From Hydractinia symbiolongicarpus (Eukaryota > Cnidaria > Hydrozoa > Anthoathecata > Hydractiniidae), in the NCBI RefSeq assembly GCF_029227915.1, contig NC_079878.1, positions 21,045,501 through 21,105,500 of the forward strand: 60,000 bases of DNA. The letters run 5' to 3'. Under the pieces are notes generated by a model. The model saw only the letters and a list, made by a program, of their open reading frames with translations, did no database searches and was not told the DNA's origin. Shown piece by piece: positions 1 through 11,224 of this stretch (the first letter of the stretch is position 1; each line of letters begins with the position of its first letter). The position numbers were made by a program, and so were the translations under genes.

Positions 1-547
1 GGTCTGCCTCTGGGCTTTGCCCCAGGAACTATCAAGTCTCTACACTTATTTACCCAATTATCCTCCTCCATTCTTTCCAAGTGCCCCAGCCAATTCAATC
101 TTCTTATCTGGATAACATCTTTAATTCTACGGAGACTTAGCCTGCTTCTTAGCTCATCTGAACTCTTTCTGTCTCTCAGACTGGCGTTACACATCCACCT
201 AACCATTTTCATATCATTCCTTTCTAAACGGTCAAGATCTTCCTGCTTCACTGCCCATATCTCACTACCGTACAACATAACACTTCTTACACAGGCCTCA
301 TACAACCTACCTTTTACCTCAATTGACAGGACTCTGCTAGTCAATAAAGGAAGTAACTCTCTAAACTTTTCCAAGCAGAACCTATCCTGCAAGTAACACT
401 TCTTCCAACACCCCCTTCACTGCCCAACATATCACCTAAGTAACAGAAGTTCTTAACTATCTCTAACGAGCCACTGTTGTACATCATTAAAGCTGGAAAT
501 ACTTCATTCTCTATAATCTCACCTTTGCAACGCAATATGTTTAACAT
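1..547 (-). mobile_element. Non-LTR retrotransposon fragment (reverse transcriptase C-terminal part), broken
   Basis: Read on the minus strand, this stretch encodes the end of a LINE-type reverse transcriptase and the region after it. Visible pieces include a FCYLGDML-like segment with a Gly-rich turn (about 470-410), then a TSR..EVKG.LYEACVRSVMLYGSE block, and further on a RRIKDVIQIRRLNWLGHLERM-like block close to position 100. The frame is interrupted near position 370, where the ORF that opens at 547 stops at 341 and the family-like sequence continues in another frame. No RT sequence is seen beyond about 550, so the copy is 5'-truncated, and its 3' end is off the window. It lies antisense in an upstream alpha-catulin intron and is not expected to be active. 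Confidence 0.85.
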
Positions 548-1797
548 TTATAAACAAAGGTTTTATTTTCTAATTTTAATTTTAACTAGGCAATAGAGAA
601 TAAAGCATAAAATGAAAAACAGAAAGAAGGATTTCTAGACTTCCTCCTATACAATGTTTAGGAGTAATATTATATTTCTTGCTGATTAGTGTGCGAAAAC
701 AGCAGGTGACAGTTTTTCGCTCACAGAATCAGTTTTTTTTAACTTAATGGAAAACATTTTATATACATAATTTTTGAAATGGTAAAGCCCTCTTAATTAA
801 AAAATGGCTTCAAGTTGGGCAAAAATCATCACAATAATTGGATCTAATAATAAAAAAGCACGAAAGTCTATTTTTAATACAATGGTATTTTGAATGGAGC
901 ATCTTGAAAACAAAAATAAAACAAAACTGAATGGGTTATTTCTTCATGTCAAACCCATATAAGACAGCTACTCCGAATTTTAGGCAGGTCTTATATAAAG
1001 TACAAGACAGCCAGCCTCTGACGTGGCCATGACAGTATTAGACAGGATTTTTTTTCTTTTACTCCTCACCACAACTTGTGAAATAAAAGAAACTATTTGA
1101 AATTATGCAAGCGCTGTAATCTCCAAGTTATGCAAACTGTAATGCAAATGTATATGCTTTACTACACAATCGTTTTGTGGTAGAACAGCGTGGGGAACAT
1201 TTGTTATCCGTTTTGAAACGAAAAAAAGGTAATTTTATGGAATCTTGTGGAACCCAAATGTGATTTTTTAAGAAAGGTGGCCATTTTGTACAGGTGGTTG
1301 TTAGTAGGTTTGACTGTACATCCAATTGCAAGAAACTTGTAAAAAAAATTTTTAACTTGTTAAAGCAGACTTCAACTAGCTTTAACTGTTCATAGTTTCT
1401 TGGTCATGTCTAAAATTGTGCTTCGCAATTTTGAGAAATAAAACAATGAGCCCTGTTAAACAATCAATGTGAATAGCTGCAAAGGTTTTGAATATTAGGG
1501 AAATGGCCATGCTAACATTAGCAAAAATAAGTACTGTTTATGGTTTTGGTTCTAACAAAGTGGCAAAGATCCTTAAATCTGTTTGCAAACATTGTCAATG
1601 GAACTTTGACAAGGTCAAGGGGCATGTGTCTAACATAAAAAGTATAAAGGATTACTTGATCTAACCTACATTTCTATGCTCTTGCTTTTTTAAGATTGCA
1701 ACATTCCAAGAGTAATATTGGGAAAATAGTTATTAACTAAAAAGATTGATTTTTTTTATTCAGCAATGCTTAATATGGTTTCTTATATTTCATCCAG
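548..1797 (+). other. Intron of the alpha-catulin-like gene, no feature seen
   Basis: This is AT-rich non-coding sequence between the retrotransposon remnant and the first visible alpha-catulin exon. No ORF here has family character. The 3' end is a normal acceptor (catccag) at 1797. Confidence 0.6.
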
Positions 1798-1917
1798 GTT
1801 GACAGACGTTTGTGCGAATTGGAAAATGTGTCTAATTTTACAGAGTTTGTAAATGCATTTAGTCAATTTGGAGGTGACATGGTTGAACTGGCATATGTAT
1901 CAGGTGAACGTCAAAAT
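1798..1917 (+). CDS. CTNNAL1: Alpha-catulin exon (FSQFGGDMVEL segment)
   Basis: The acceptor is catccag/GTTGAC and the donor is CAAAAT/gtatgt. The exon is phase 0 at both ends and encodes 40 residues. It contains FTEFVNAFSQFGGDMVELAY and GERQN, the most diagnostic alpha-catulin match in the window; human alpha-catulin has a near-identical FSQFGNEMVEFAHLSGDRQN at this place. The phase-0 start shows that at least one coding exon lies upstream, outside the window. Confidence 0.85.
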
Positions 1918-4900
1918 GTATGTTAACTTTGAAAATGTGATAATAAAAATCTTATTTAAATCTATCTTCATATTTAATTGATATATCATGTGACATTTTA
2001 ATATTCCAATTAACAAATATCCAGTTATATTTTATATTTCAGGATCTCAAAAATGATTTACAAAGGGCTGAAGTTTGTGGATCACGAGCTATCTTAGAAA
2101 AGTCAACCATGATGCTTTTGACAACTTGTAAAGTAAATTGCATTGTTTTTTTGATGTTATCGACACTGTTGTCTACACTCTTCTAAATATATATCAATGT
2201 CACTATTTTTAAGTCCTGTTTACGACATCCAGACTCGCCGCTAGCCTTGGGTAACAGAAATGCAGTTTTTAGAAGTATGAGAAATGCTATGAAGATTCTG
2301 AAAGCTGTAATCCAAGACAACCAGTATCCTGATTCGAACATCAGTCATGGAATGTATTTGTATTTGAAAGAGATACAGGTATAGTGACATAGTAACTTTA
2401 ACTGCATGGTCAGTTGATATTCTATCACTCAACTTGTTCATTATTGCCAGAGTACATGTCAAAGACATCTTTAAAATAATAGCAACATTTTGTGTGTTCA
2501 ATTGCTGCCAGCCAACCTATGCATTTTCTGCGGGCTAACGGCTATAGTTTTGCTGTAGAAAATAAAAGTCTGCAAAAATTCTTAAAACAGATTGAACCAT
2601 TCAATGCACAACTTAAGTTGCAACTCCTCTCATACTTCGACTTTAAACAAAGGTCAAATGTGACATGAATAGAGCAACATAGTATAGTAGAACGCATTTA
2701 ATTCAAACTCCTACGGGACTATAAATTTATTTAACATCATCGATATTACCAATCATGGTTTGACATGTGTTTCCCATATGGGGAAATCAACATTCTTCCA
2801 GTCTGTTCTACACCAAATTTAAATTCCTAAATTTTTTATTACGGTTATTCTGTATTTCATTTTTCGATGTCATTTTAAATTATCGACTAATAAAGTTTCC
2901 TTCATAAATTTCATCTATTTGGTCACCATTATTTAGAATGGTATAAGAAGTCTTTCCAACACTCAGGGAACTTCAAAATCAACAGATGTGTTATTAGAAC
3001 AAATAGAGAATTTTGCTGCCATCATGGACGATGTTATCAGTATTCAACAGATTGACTTACAGCTTACTGCAAATATTAAGGAACTGCAACAAAATCTTCG
3101 AAATGTTTGTGCAAATGAAAAGGTAAACAACTGACTTTATTCCTCTGAATTTTTTCGTTCTCTTTTCCTTAAATTTTTAATTTTTGCTATTAATATTTTT
3201 GTGATACAAATTTTCACCAATATAACTGGAGTTTTTTCTATCCTCCGCTCATAAAAGATCTAGAGCCTAATGCTAAGAAGAAATGCTTTAAACCTAATGA
3301 ATTACAATGGCCACTAATATATAAGAACGAAGAAAACAAGACCACAAAGCTGCGACGTGCTAAGTTGCAAAGAGAGTTTATCAACTTTGTACCTAGATCC
3401 TTTTGTTGTGTTGAAGGCAGTAAATCTAGTGAATCCCGATAACAAGTGCAAGTCTATTGCTTGCCAATATACATAGAGAGTTAAGCAACTTTGTTCTTAG
3501 GGCATTTTGGTTTTGCTTAACAACTGAAATATAATAAGCTGGTGGAATCTAAGTTCACACTCAAACTACCTTGTTTCGATAACTTCATGATAATTATTTT
3601 TTAAAATTATTTATGCACTGGGTATGTTTAATCAAGTTAAAAGCAACAAGCAGTTCAGTTTATAACAGATTTTGAAAAAAGACCAGATTGACTAATTAAG
3701 ATATGGAAAGTACTGAAGCGTTGTGTGAGATTCTATCAATTGTTTTGTTAGGTTGCTAGGGACAAAGGAGAATTCATTCAAGTGTTAAATAAGATAAAAG
3801 ACGCTGGTCAACAAATAGTTGATGAGGTGAGTCGAATTGTTTTTTTGCAGCTATTTCAGCTTTGGAAGATTTGCTAAATTTTATTCCTGCAAAATGTATG
3901 ATCAGTCGGGAACCGCAAATTTTTTGGTCTCGGGGAATGCGGCTGTTATAACACAAAATTCATAAAAACTAGCCTAAATCAGAGGAACAATTTTGTAGAA
4001 CTGTAAACTTTTTTTCCCGCAAAAGGCAAAATGTTTGTGGTAAAACTGCACAACAAATGTACTGTTCCCATCCAATTGTGCTAAAGCCAGATATATAGCT
4101 CAAATATGGAGATGGACATTTTAAATAGATGTGAGCGTTTACCTAGAAAAAGCATGCGAATTCAGTTACTGTGGTTACAGATTTTAAGGCAAGGAAAAAC
4201 GGATCCCAAGAATTTATACCTATTTTTCCCCTCAAAGTTTTCTTAACAGTTCACGTAAGTAAATAAGATTGTTGACGTTTATTTATATTTGATATAAAAA
4301 TAATGAAATAATCTCAGTTCATTACCATTCTAAATATCTGGGATCTGCGAACACTTCAAGTTGAGGTCTGAAAAAGTTTTTATGCTTTGAATAATGTAAA
4401 CATTATTTTATTTCAGTTGACAAAAACAAGTGTGCAACAAGTGAATGACGTTTTTACTGATCCATCTTACAAAGCGATGTTGCAAGAGTTAAAGAAAGCT
4501 TCCCTGTCTGGTGACCTGCAAAAAGTGGAAGAAATTGGTGACACGTTGGAAAAAGAGTTACTAACGATTGTGCAGGTACTGGCTATCCTAATAAAGGTCG
4601 GACGTAGAAGGAGGAGAGGTGAAGTTCCAGTGTAGGAAAGAAGAGAGTGTGGCAAAAATTCCCTGTATAATTTCGGATAGGATACAATTACAAGTGATAC
4701 CTTAAGTAATGGCTATCAACAAGTCAATCGACTTAGTCAAATAGACAAAAATTCACATCTCGTTTGAAATCTCTCAGTTAGGGTCTAATTTCTCAGAGTG
4801 CGAAATTTGTGAACATTAAAATCTTTAAAAATCAATAAAATGAAAAATGTAGATTGTGCTACAGGATATCAAAAAAAACGTTGATAGCTGTCAAAGATAA

Positions 4901-6098
4901 ATTTTTGCGCCCTAGATATGCCAGGTAAAGTATTTTTAGTCTACGAGGTGTTGATACAAGTTACGCTTCTTATAGGTTTCAAAGTTGGTGAAGAACACAA
5001 GTGATAGTGAAGCATGTATAATAACCGCTTCAAAAATAGAAGAAAATTTAATCTCCTTACTCCCTCAGGTAAAATTGTAACATTTTCTCAACTACTTATG
5101 AAATCAAATTGAAGTTACTTCCAGCATCAATAACATTCTGCCTGGCAGTGAAGGATATTTGAGTGCCGGGAGCAAAAGGCTACTTGATACAATATGTCAG
5201 CGGAGCACGCAGACAGCTTATATATGTAGACGTCGTGTGTATACACAGTGACCGCTAACCGGCTTGTGTGGTAGGCAAGCACGTTAGAGCAATGCTATAC
5301 GTATCTCTAGCGGTAATGTAACATAGTTACAGTCAGAGGGAAGGAAGAGACAGTCATTAGAAGGAATTCCCAAGGACATTAAAACTTTCCGTTACTTACT
5401 TACTTACTATCTGTAGATGATTTGATAACAACAATTTTGAGCTGTCGTAATAAGAATCCAATCAGCGGTAACCATTCTTAGCATAGAGTTGACACACAGG
5501 GGCGCCATGATAAACCTTTATCAACTATACATAAAATGTTCACAATATTACACCGTACACCTAAGCGTTACTAATCGAAACTCTTTGTGTTGTATAGTTG
5601 ATTGATGCTAGCAAGATGTTAGCTGCTCATCCTTCAAGTAAGATAACACAAGAAAACTTAGAGGTGTTCATCGATGTATGGGACACACAAGTTGATGAAC
5701 TGTCTACTTTGATGAGAAATATTACACAGACTGCTGAATCTAATGAAAGTAAGAATGTTCTATGTTTTTTGTGTTTTTGTTTTCCATTCCATTTTTAAAA
5801 TCCATCCCTGTGACCATTATATTAAGATTTTCTTTATATATTTTCTTCATTTTCATTATTTTCCTTTGAATTTCGGAGTAATTTGAAATACGTGCCGAAC
5901 CTTTTTGTACTGAATCCTCCTGTTACTACAAACGGTTGTTTAGAGAATACAAAGTTTTGTTCTCTTCAATGTTTACGTGGTCATATACACATTGTTCTAC
6001 ACTACTATGGTTGCACTGTCTTGAATATAAATTTGACTGTTGCAGGTGCTGAATGGCTTTCTGTATATATTCCAATGGCATCAAAACTAAAATCGTAG
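1798..6098 (+). CDS. CTNNAL1: Alpha-catulin-like gene (vinculin/alpha-catenin superfamily), 5' and probably 3' incomplete; gene span
   Basis: Joined exons 1798-1917, 2043-2132, 2937-3122, 3752-3826, 4417-4575, 4976-5068 and 5598-5748 give about 291 residues of all-helical sequence. Recognisable alpha-catulin segments are FSQFGGDMVELA, GERQNDLK, AILEKSTMMLLT and, at the end, LAAHPSSKITQENLEVF. They occur in the same order as in animal alpha-catulins, corresponding to roughly residues 190-530 of a protein of about 730. In that family alpha-catulin is a cytoskeleton-linked scaffold that binds the Lbc RhoGEF. Earlier exons must lie left of the window. The C-terminal part carrying the family's FTRGEGPLK-type block was not found downstream. 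A phase-compatible exon at 6046-6098 would end the protein early. The gene may be truncated, rearranged, or have exons I cannot see. Confidence 0.8.
2043..2132 (+). CDS. CTNNAL1: Alpha-catulin exon (AILEKSTMMLLT segment)
   Basis: The acceptor is tatatttcag/GATCTC and the donor is TGTAAA/gtaaat. The exon encodes 30 residues in phase 0-0. DLKNDLQ followed by RAILEKSTMMLLTTCK continues the previous exon directly, matching the DLKDE...AVLEKCTMMLLTASK order of known alpha-catulins. Confidence 0.85.
2133..2936 (+). other. Alpha-catulin intron, no feature seen
   Basis: This 804-base intron holds short minus-strand ORFs without family character. No repeat or RNA gene was recognised. Confidence 0.5.
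2937..3122 (+). CDS. CTNNAL1: Alpha-catulin exon
   Basis: The acceptor is atttag/AATGGT and the donor is GAAAAG/gtaaac. The exon encodes 62 residues in phase 0-0. It is helical sequence including LLEQIENFAAIMDDVISI and NIKELQQNLRNV, which align by position with the DRMKVALDKVIEIV and IKEFKMNIEALRENL stretches of alpha-catulin. The similarity is looser than in the two preceding exons. Confidence 0.75.
3123..3751 (+). other. Alpha-catulin intron, no feature seen
   Basis: This is a 629-base AT-rich intron in which I see no exon, repeat or RNA gene. Confidence 0.5.
3752..3826 (+). CDS. CTNNAL1: Alpha-catulin exon, 25 residues
   Basis: The acceptor is tttgttag/GTTGCT and the donor is GATGAG/gtgagt. 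The exon is phase 0-0. It encodes VARDKGEFIQVLNKIKDAGQ and a few more residues, a helical segment matching the ILERMEDF-type helix of the family. It was chosen because it keeps frame and phase between its neighbours. Confidence 0.7.
3827..4416 (+). other. Alpha-catulin intron, no feature seen
   Basis: This 590-base intron ends in a strong acceptor (ttttatttcag). Nothing else was recognised. Confidence 0.5.
4417..4575 (+). CDS. CTNNAL1: Alpha-catulin exon
   Basis: The acceptor is tatttcag/TTGACA and the donor is GTGCAG/gtactg. The exon encodes 53 residues in phase 0-0. Helical sequence such as MLQELKKASLSGDLQKVEE corresponds to the region of alpha-catulin that precedes its LVETCRLLRHISGTE segment. 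Confidence 0.75.
4576..4975 (+). other. Alpha-catulin intron, no feature seen
   Basis: This is a 400-base non-coding intron. No repeat or RNA gene was recognised. Confidence 0.45.
4976..5068 (+). CDS. CTNNAL1: Alpha-catulin exon
   Basis: The acceptor is cttatag/GTTTCA and the donor is CCTCAG/gtaaaa. The exon encodes 31 residues in phase 0-0. VSKLVKNTSDSEACIITASK then IEENLISLLPQ matches the vinculin-superfamily pattern just before the conserved HPxSKxxxENLxVF block. Confidence 0.75.
5069..5597 (+). other. Alpha-catulin intron, no clear feature
   Basis: This 529-base intron is somewhat richer in GC around 5150-5350. That could be an old repeat insertion, but I recognise no family. Confidence 0.4.
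5598..5748 (+). CDS. CTNNAL1: Alpha-catulin exon (HPSSKITQENLEVF segment)
   Basis: The acceptor is ttgtatag/TTGATT. The donor is GAATCTAATGAAA/gtaaga, leaving phase 1. The 50 residues contain LIDASKMLAAHPSSKITQEN and LEVFIDVWDTQVDELSTLMR, a clear vinculin/alpha-catenin superfamily signature closest to alpha-catulin (HPSSKIAKENLDVF). This is the last exon with recognisable family sequence. Confidence 0.85.
6046..6098 (+). CDS. CTNNAL1: Candidate short terminal exon of the alpha-catulin-like gene
   Basis: The acceptor gactgttgcag/GTGCTG fits the phase-1 donor at 5748. The reading frame then gives about 16 residues (AEWLSVYIPMASKLKS) and stops at TAG 6096-6098. A possible AATAAA signal lies at 6533-6538. 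The encoded tail has no family similarity, so this could be an alternative terminal exon, the product of a truncation, or chance. Confidence 0.35.
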
Positions 6099-6546
6099 AT
6101 TGTTACCAGAAACGAGTATAATTTATATAAATTTATGTAAATGTATGCACTGTAAGTATAATAGCTCACTCTCCTTTCACTGGATTTAATTTAGTCATTA
6201 ACAGCACTCCTAACTATTATCAAATAGCACGTAACCGATATAACCAATTTCCGATATACACGTGTTTTCTTTATAAGCAGCTATTTCTTGGTCTGCAAAA
6301 GTCGTAGCAACTTTAGCATAAACAATATTGGACACCAGCAACAACTTTGGTTTTCGAAGTTGGTTTTGAAAAATTATTATGGCAGACTTGCATTGCTTTT
6401 GACATCGTCATGTAGCTTCTTTTTGTATCCGCTAAAATAATCAGTTGCACTAATTTATGGAACTCTCTCCTCTTTCCGTGATTATAAACCCCATAATTCT
6501 TGTCTTGGTATGTAGGTAAAAATTTGACATTAAATAAAACAATTGC

Positions 6547-6690
6547 GCGTGTCCGCTAATTTTTAGTAGAGTTGATGATAATTTTGCAATTTTTGCGTGT
6601 CTGCTAATTTTTAGTAGAGTTGATGATAATTTTGCAATTTTTGCGTGTCCGCTAATTTTTAGTAGAGTTGATGATAATTTTGCAATTTTT
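6547..6690. repeat. 48-bp tandem repeat, three copies
   Basis: Three head-to-tail copies of a 48-bp unit beginning gcgtgtccgctaattttt lie at 6547-6594, 6595-6642 and 6643-6690. They are almost identical (one C/T difference noted in copy 2), which suggests a recent expansion. Confidence 0.9.
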
Positions 6691-8269
6691 TGTCACTTTC
6701 TACTGATCAAGATTTCATTTTTAACAACTTAGGTACTAGGTCAAAACTTTAGTTGCTTATAAAAAAAAATGCGTGTGTGTTGAGATCATCCTTTATTTTC
6801 AATTTTTATCGCTGAAAATCTCACTTTCTCTTCTTTACGCTTATTTTATCCGGCATTATCCTTTTTTCTAGTTCTTCACTATTGCACTTTTAACTAGAAA
6901 TCTAAAAATCATTGGCCAAAAATATGTCGACGATATTTACTCACGACCACATAATCCGTGCCCGTTTGAGTATGAAGAGATGCCGCCTTTTTTCTAGGAT
7001 TATTCCCCGATAAATATAAAAGGGCATCACATTTATTTTTCAGATCATTCCCTGATATATCATTTACGTTTTGTTTTTATAGACAACTAACCGTTGATTG
7101 GCTAATTACATAATGAACTAGGAACTAACCACGTGATTGACAAGTGATAGACTAACCAATTACAATTTTATGACGCGTTGAGGGATGTAATTTATATATT
7201 TATTTTTATTTATTTTTTGTATTTAAGACCAGACAGAAAATATTATGTCATCAGTTTTAACTGCAAGCTTTCGGGTCTGGTTTTTGTATTGCTGAGCTCC
7301 CTTTACTCTTTTAAAGCAACGTTTTGTACAGTATAAACTAACGGTACTTTTATTTGTCATCCTTGATTCACTAATGAACACTTTGTTTTATGGTGACTAC
7401 AGATCCGTACATTCCGAAATTTTGAATTTTTTAGTCGTCAATTTAGAAAATTTCCAGAAAGGCCTTGCATGTGAAAATTTTAACTAAAATAGAAACGATA
7501 TACCAAAAAATTCAAATTTTTTGATATTATATATTTTTGTTGTCCCGTGAGTTAAAACTGGGGTGCCTCGACATTTGGAATTTTAGAGACAAATTTTGTC
7601 AAATTCTTTAAAACTCGAACTTTTTGCCACTAAACTTTGCATTTAAGTTAACGAAACTTGATTGTGCTTTACACGAGTTATCTCCTTAGGCATGCTCATA
7701 CCAGATACTTCGCAACTTACTCATACCTAATACTCGATAACGTATCGTTACTGATACGAAATACTCGATAGCTTATCATTATTTACACCAAATACTTCAA
7801 ATAACGTCCCTTCTTCTTTCACTAGCCACCCAAGGTAAGGCCATATCGTTTTTATTATTTAAAGCCCTCGAGAAGTAGAGATATGAAGATGCGATTGATC
7901 TTGTAGTGTTTTTTAAATCTTATTCATGATGTATTTCTAAGCAGGTTTTAAATAGTTTTGTATTTTAAGCTTTTTGTACATATTTTTAACAATTTTTAGG
8001 CTTTGTGGCTTCGCTCTGTATTCGCGTGTTTTTAATTTAGTTTTATGTATCAATAAATTGTGTTTTCTCTTGTCCTTTCTTTTTGTGTCAACTTCTATGC
8101 CACTAAGTCACAATTTGAAATCATCAGTATCTCGTTGGGATCTCCATTTGTACTCGCTTGTATTTTTTTTTGTTTCATGGGAACTTCAACAAAAGCACAA
8201 AATTTAAGGACACACGGTTTTGTGACACGCATGGTATTACTTACAATAGGTGACGTGATTTCAATCTCT

Positions 8270-8500
8270 TTCCCAGAGCTTCTTTTTCGCTTTTTGATAT
8301 GAGCTAGTCACACATCAGAAAGCGAAAAAAAATCCCTGGAAACGAGATTGGGCATGTAGCAATTAACAACGCACGAGGAGTGGTGTGGTAACATAAAGCG
8401 AGCAGCAAATCTTGTTCCTAGGGTTTTTCTACAGCTAAAGAATGCTGCTGACCTGTCATCACCTTATAGGTGTGAAAACACTGGTAACGAGGTTGGTAAA
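8270..8500. repeat. Nested hairpin (MITE-like) elements
   Basis: TTTTTCGCTTT near 8283-8294 pairs with AAAGCGAAAAA near 8320-8331 around a loop with gatatgagctag. The outer flanks are cccagagc and ccctggaaacgag. A second pair follows: cttgttcctaggg near 8411 with actggtaacgag near 8479. The CTCGTTxCCAG-type ends recur elsewhere in the window, which points to a small non-autonomous DNA element family. Confidence 0.5.
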
Positions 8501-9500
8501 TTTATTAAAAAGGTAAACTATACCTTGGCAAACCGTACGTCATCGACAACTTCATTTTTCGAGGATATTTTTACTGCTTGCATATCTGAATCGTTTGGCC
8601 TGATAATTATGTACCCCATTTCAAGAAATTTTTTGCCCGTATTATTTTCGCCATTTTCTATTTCCTCAAATTTTTGCGAATCCCTAGAAAACTTTTGAAT
8701 TGCGCGAATCTTTTTTGATAGCTGTTAGTAATTTCTCAATCGTGAAAATGTCGTTCATCTATATTAAAAGTTATTAACATCTGTCGATTTTTATTTTTAT
8801 GTAAATAACACGTATACTAAAATGATTTGACTTTATGACTATCTATCTAATGTTATTTGAAAGCTGAAAAGCTTTTTTTGACTTTTTTCGCGCGCCTTAG
8901 TGTATGTGCGCAGCATTTTATTCCTCCCTTGCGCGAAAATAAATGTGCGCGAAAATATCTGAAAGTAAATTTTTCTCCACTGCTCAGAATGAGTTCTATG
9001 AAGAAATATGTAGGTGAAGGTTTACCATTAAATCCGTGCATACTTTCTCTACTGAAAATGGTTTAACCCGGTCAGATTTCCGATTATTACGGGTGAGTAT
9101 AGTCTGCGAATTGCTATTATATTCCTTGCATGAAAAAGTATCTTGTGGAAGCTGTGTACAAGGTTGTCTACAAACCATTACGTCACTACGCTTATTATTA
9201 AAGGTGTGTCGCATCAAGCCAATGGAAAGTTATGAATGTCTTTTGTTATAAGTTAAAAGGGAGAGCAAATTTCTCGTGCTAATATTAACTTGGGATTCCA
9301 AAAATAAATGGACAATTTGTTCATAAATTATTTCCCTTCCAACATTCCATCATGATATCACACTTGATGATAGAAATTATGTTATGAAGAGACGCAAAGT
9401 TTGTTTGTGCAATTCTATACGTATAGCATTAATTTGCTTACCTTCCACACAAGCTGGATAGCAGCAAATGTACTGACAATGCATTTACAGTGCGCCGGAT

Positions 9501-9590
9501 TGCGAACTCAAACCACCCTCATCACAAGGGGTTTTTGCCTTTTTGATACCAAAAGGCAAAAATACCTAGAGACGAGGGCGAACTCAAACC
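9501..9590. repeat. Long imperfect hairpin flanked by a direct repeat
   Basis: The arms of about 28 bases run from ccctcatcac through gtttttgcctttt and from aaaaggcaaaaatacc through gacgaggg, with the 6-base loop gatacc. The inner 12 bases pair perfectly. The direct repeat gcgaactcaaacc flanks the hairpin at 9501-9513 and about 9578-9590 and could be a target duplication or part of the element. The ORF across this stretch (9401-9670) is a by-product of the hairpin. Confidence 0.6.
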
Positions 9591-10544
9591 TGAAACCTTA
9601 TGAGCTGCCACTACATCTTTTCCGCTTCGCTAAAAACGCAAATATTCAAGATAGGTCTAAAAACTTGTAGGAAAAATCCATAGTTGTCCGAATCCTCCCC
9701 GGCACCTTTTACTACAGCCAAGAAACAAAGTATTAATATTCAGAATATTTACATAAAAACTTTAGAATCACTGTGTTATGTATACGTTAGGTATACACCA
9801 TTATTGTCTACCCAATTTCCCTCACATGGCACGGGTTGATCCATAGCTACGGTAGAAGCACTTGCTAGACTTGCCAGTGCTGTAGATTAAACCAACCACC
9901 AAAAATTCATAATCGCTGAAAAGAAAATAGACATAAGAAGAAATATATTATCAGTGTACTAATTATGCATACAGTGATATAAAAATAACGTAACAATTTA
10001 GATGAAATCAATTAACTTGTCACAAGTATCCTGCAATTAGCGTCAAAATGGTTATTTTCAGTTTGTTCACGTTCCGTGCTAACGTGACGTCTTTGAATCG
10101 TCTATTGATTTCGCAATGTATAGATCGGAAAATCTTGCTGTGCGTTTGTAGGAGGTCAAGTTTTGTTTGCGATACGGTTTAGAAAAAAGAAATAAAGAAA
10201 ATAATTATATAACTGTCGTGTTTATTTTATAGCTACCTACCATCCAAATTTGACAATATAAAGAATTCTCTTTATAGCCGTGGTAGAGCAACTGACACGA
10301 AAACTTGCCATCTAGCTACCTTGTGGCCTTTTCCCAAAACCGCCATTATGACTTTGTCAACTGCCTATATCTCAAATAAAAAAATTGCCGCTCTTTTTGG
10401 TATATTTTGTTGGTTTCCATTGTTTTGTTCTTAGCTTTCGGAAAATAAATAACCAGCCTTTGAATCTAAAGAAAAAGTTCACAGAAACAATATTTTTTCA
10501 TTCAGAAAACAGTCCCAGTTGACCGTCATGAGAACTGGTATATA

Positions 10545-10650
10545 TTGCAACCGCACGCAACTTCGATCCCAGGGCGTGTAGCATTTTTGTTATAAGGATG
10601 ACTTGTTTTATCCTTATATTGAAAACCGTTACAGGTCATGGGATCAAGGC
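10545..10650. repeat. MITE-like element with inverted ends
   Basis: cttcgatcccaggg near 10561 is the inverted partner of tcatgggatcaagg near 10637. Between them lies a smaller inverted pair, ataaggat and atccttat. The whole is about 100 bases and has no coding capacity. Confidence 0.4.
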
Positions 10651-11224
10651 TATAATTTTTAATTCTTTGAATTTTAATGTTTAAAAAGTTTTTAAATTTT
10701 ATTTAAGTCTCTTGTACAACCTACGCATCCTGAGCCTCGTAGCTGAAGTGCTATCATTTTAATCACTTTTTTGCATATTTTTCGTGAGAAACAATAACAA
10801 CTAAGTTGTTATGGGACTTGTATCTGCAATTTAGAAGTTGCTAATGTATTTTGTTTTATTTCTTTTTTTTAACATCAACAACGACAAGTTATAAATAATG
10901 TGTCCATTGGTTAACAACCAAGAATCGATCGAAAAAATTAAGAAATTGCTTATGCTAGTTATTGTGATATATAAAATGTACTGTACAGGTCCTCGGTTCG
11001 AAGTTGGTCAGTAAAGTTTTTTTGTCAGTCGTTAAACACCCAACTAGCCTAGTCGCGTTCGGCACAGTAATAAGGCTTAACTCGACTTGTGTATAATGTC
11101 AGATAAGACAAGCAAAACCTAAATTTCCTGCTAAATTCTTAAAGAGTTTGACTCGGACTGTTATAAGTAAGGCTAAACTACAACGGATAAGACGGACTAT
11201 TTAATGAAAGTGGTTCAAAAGTAA

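Noticed and set aside
8853-9217. Overlapping ORFs on both strands near a GCGC-rich patch
   Set aside because: They have no recognisable family, no splice support and no consistent codon character.
9401-9670. 89-residue ORF
   Set aside because: It covers a hairpin element with a flanking direct repeat and is read through the stems, so it is not a gene.
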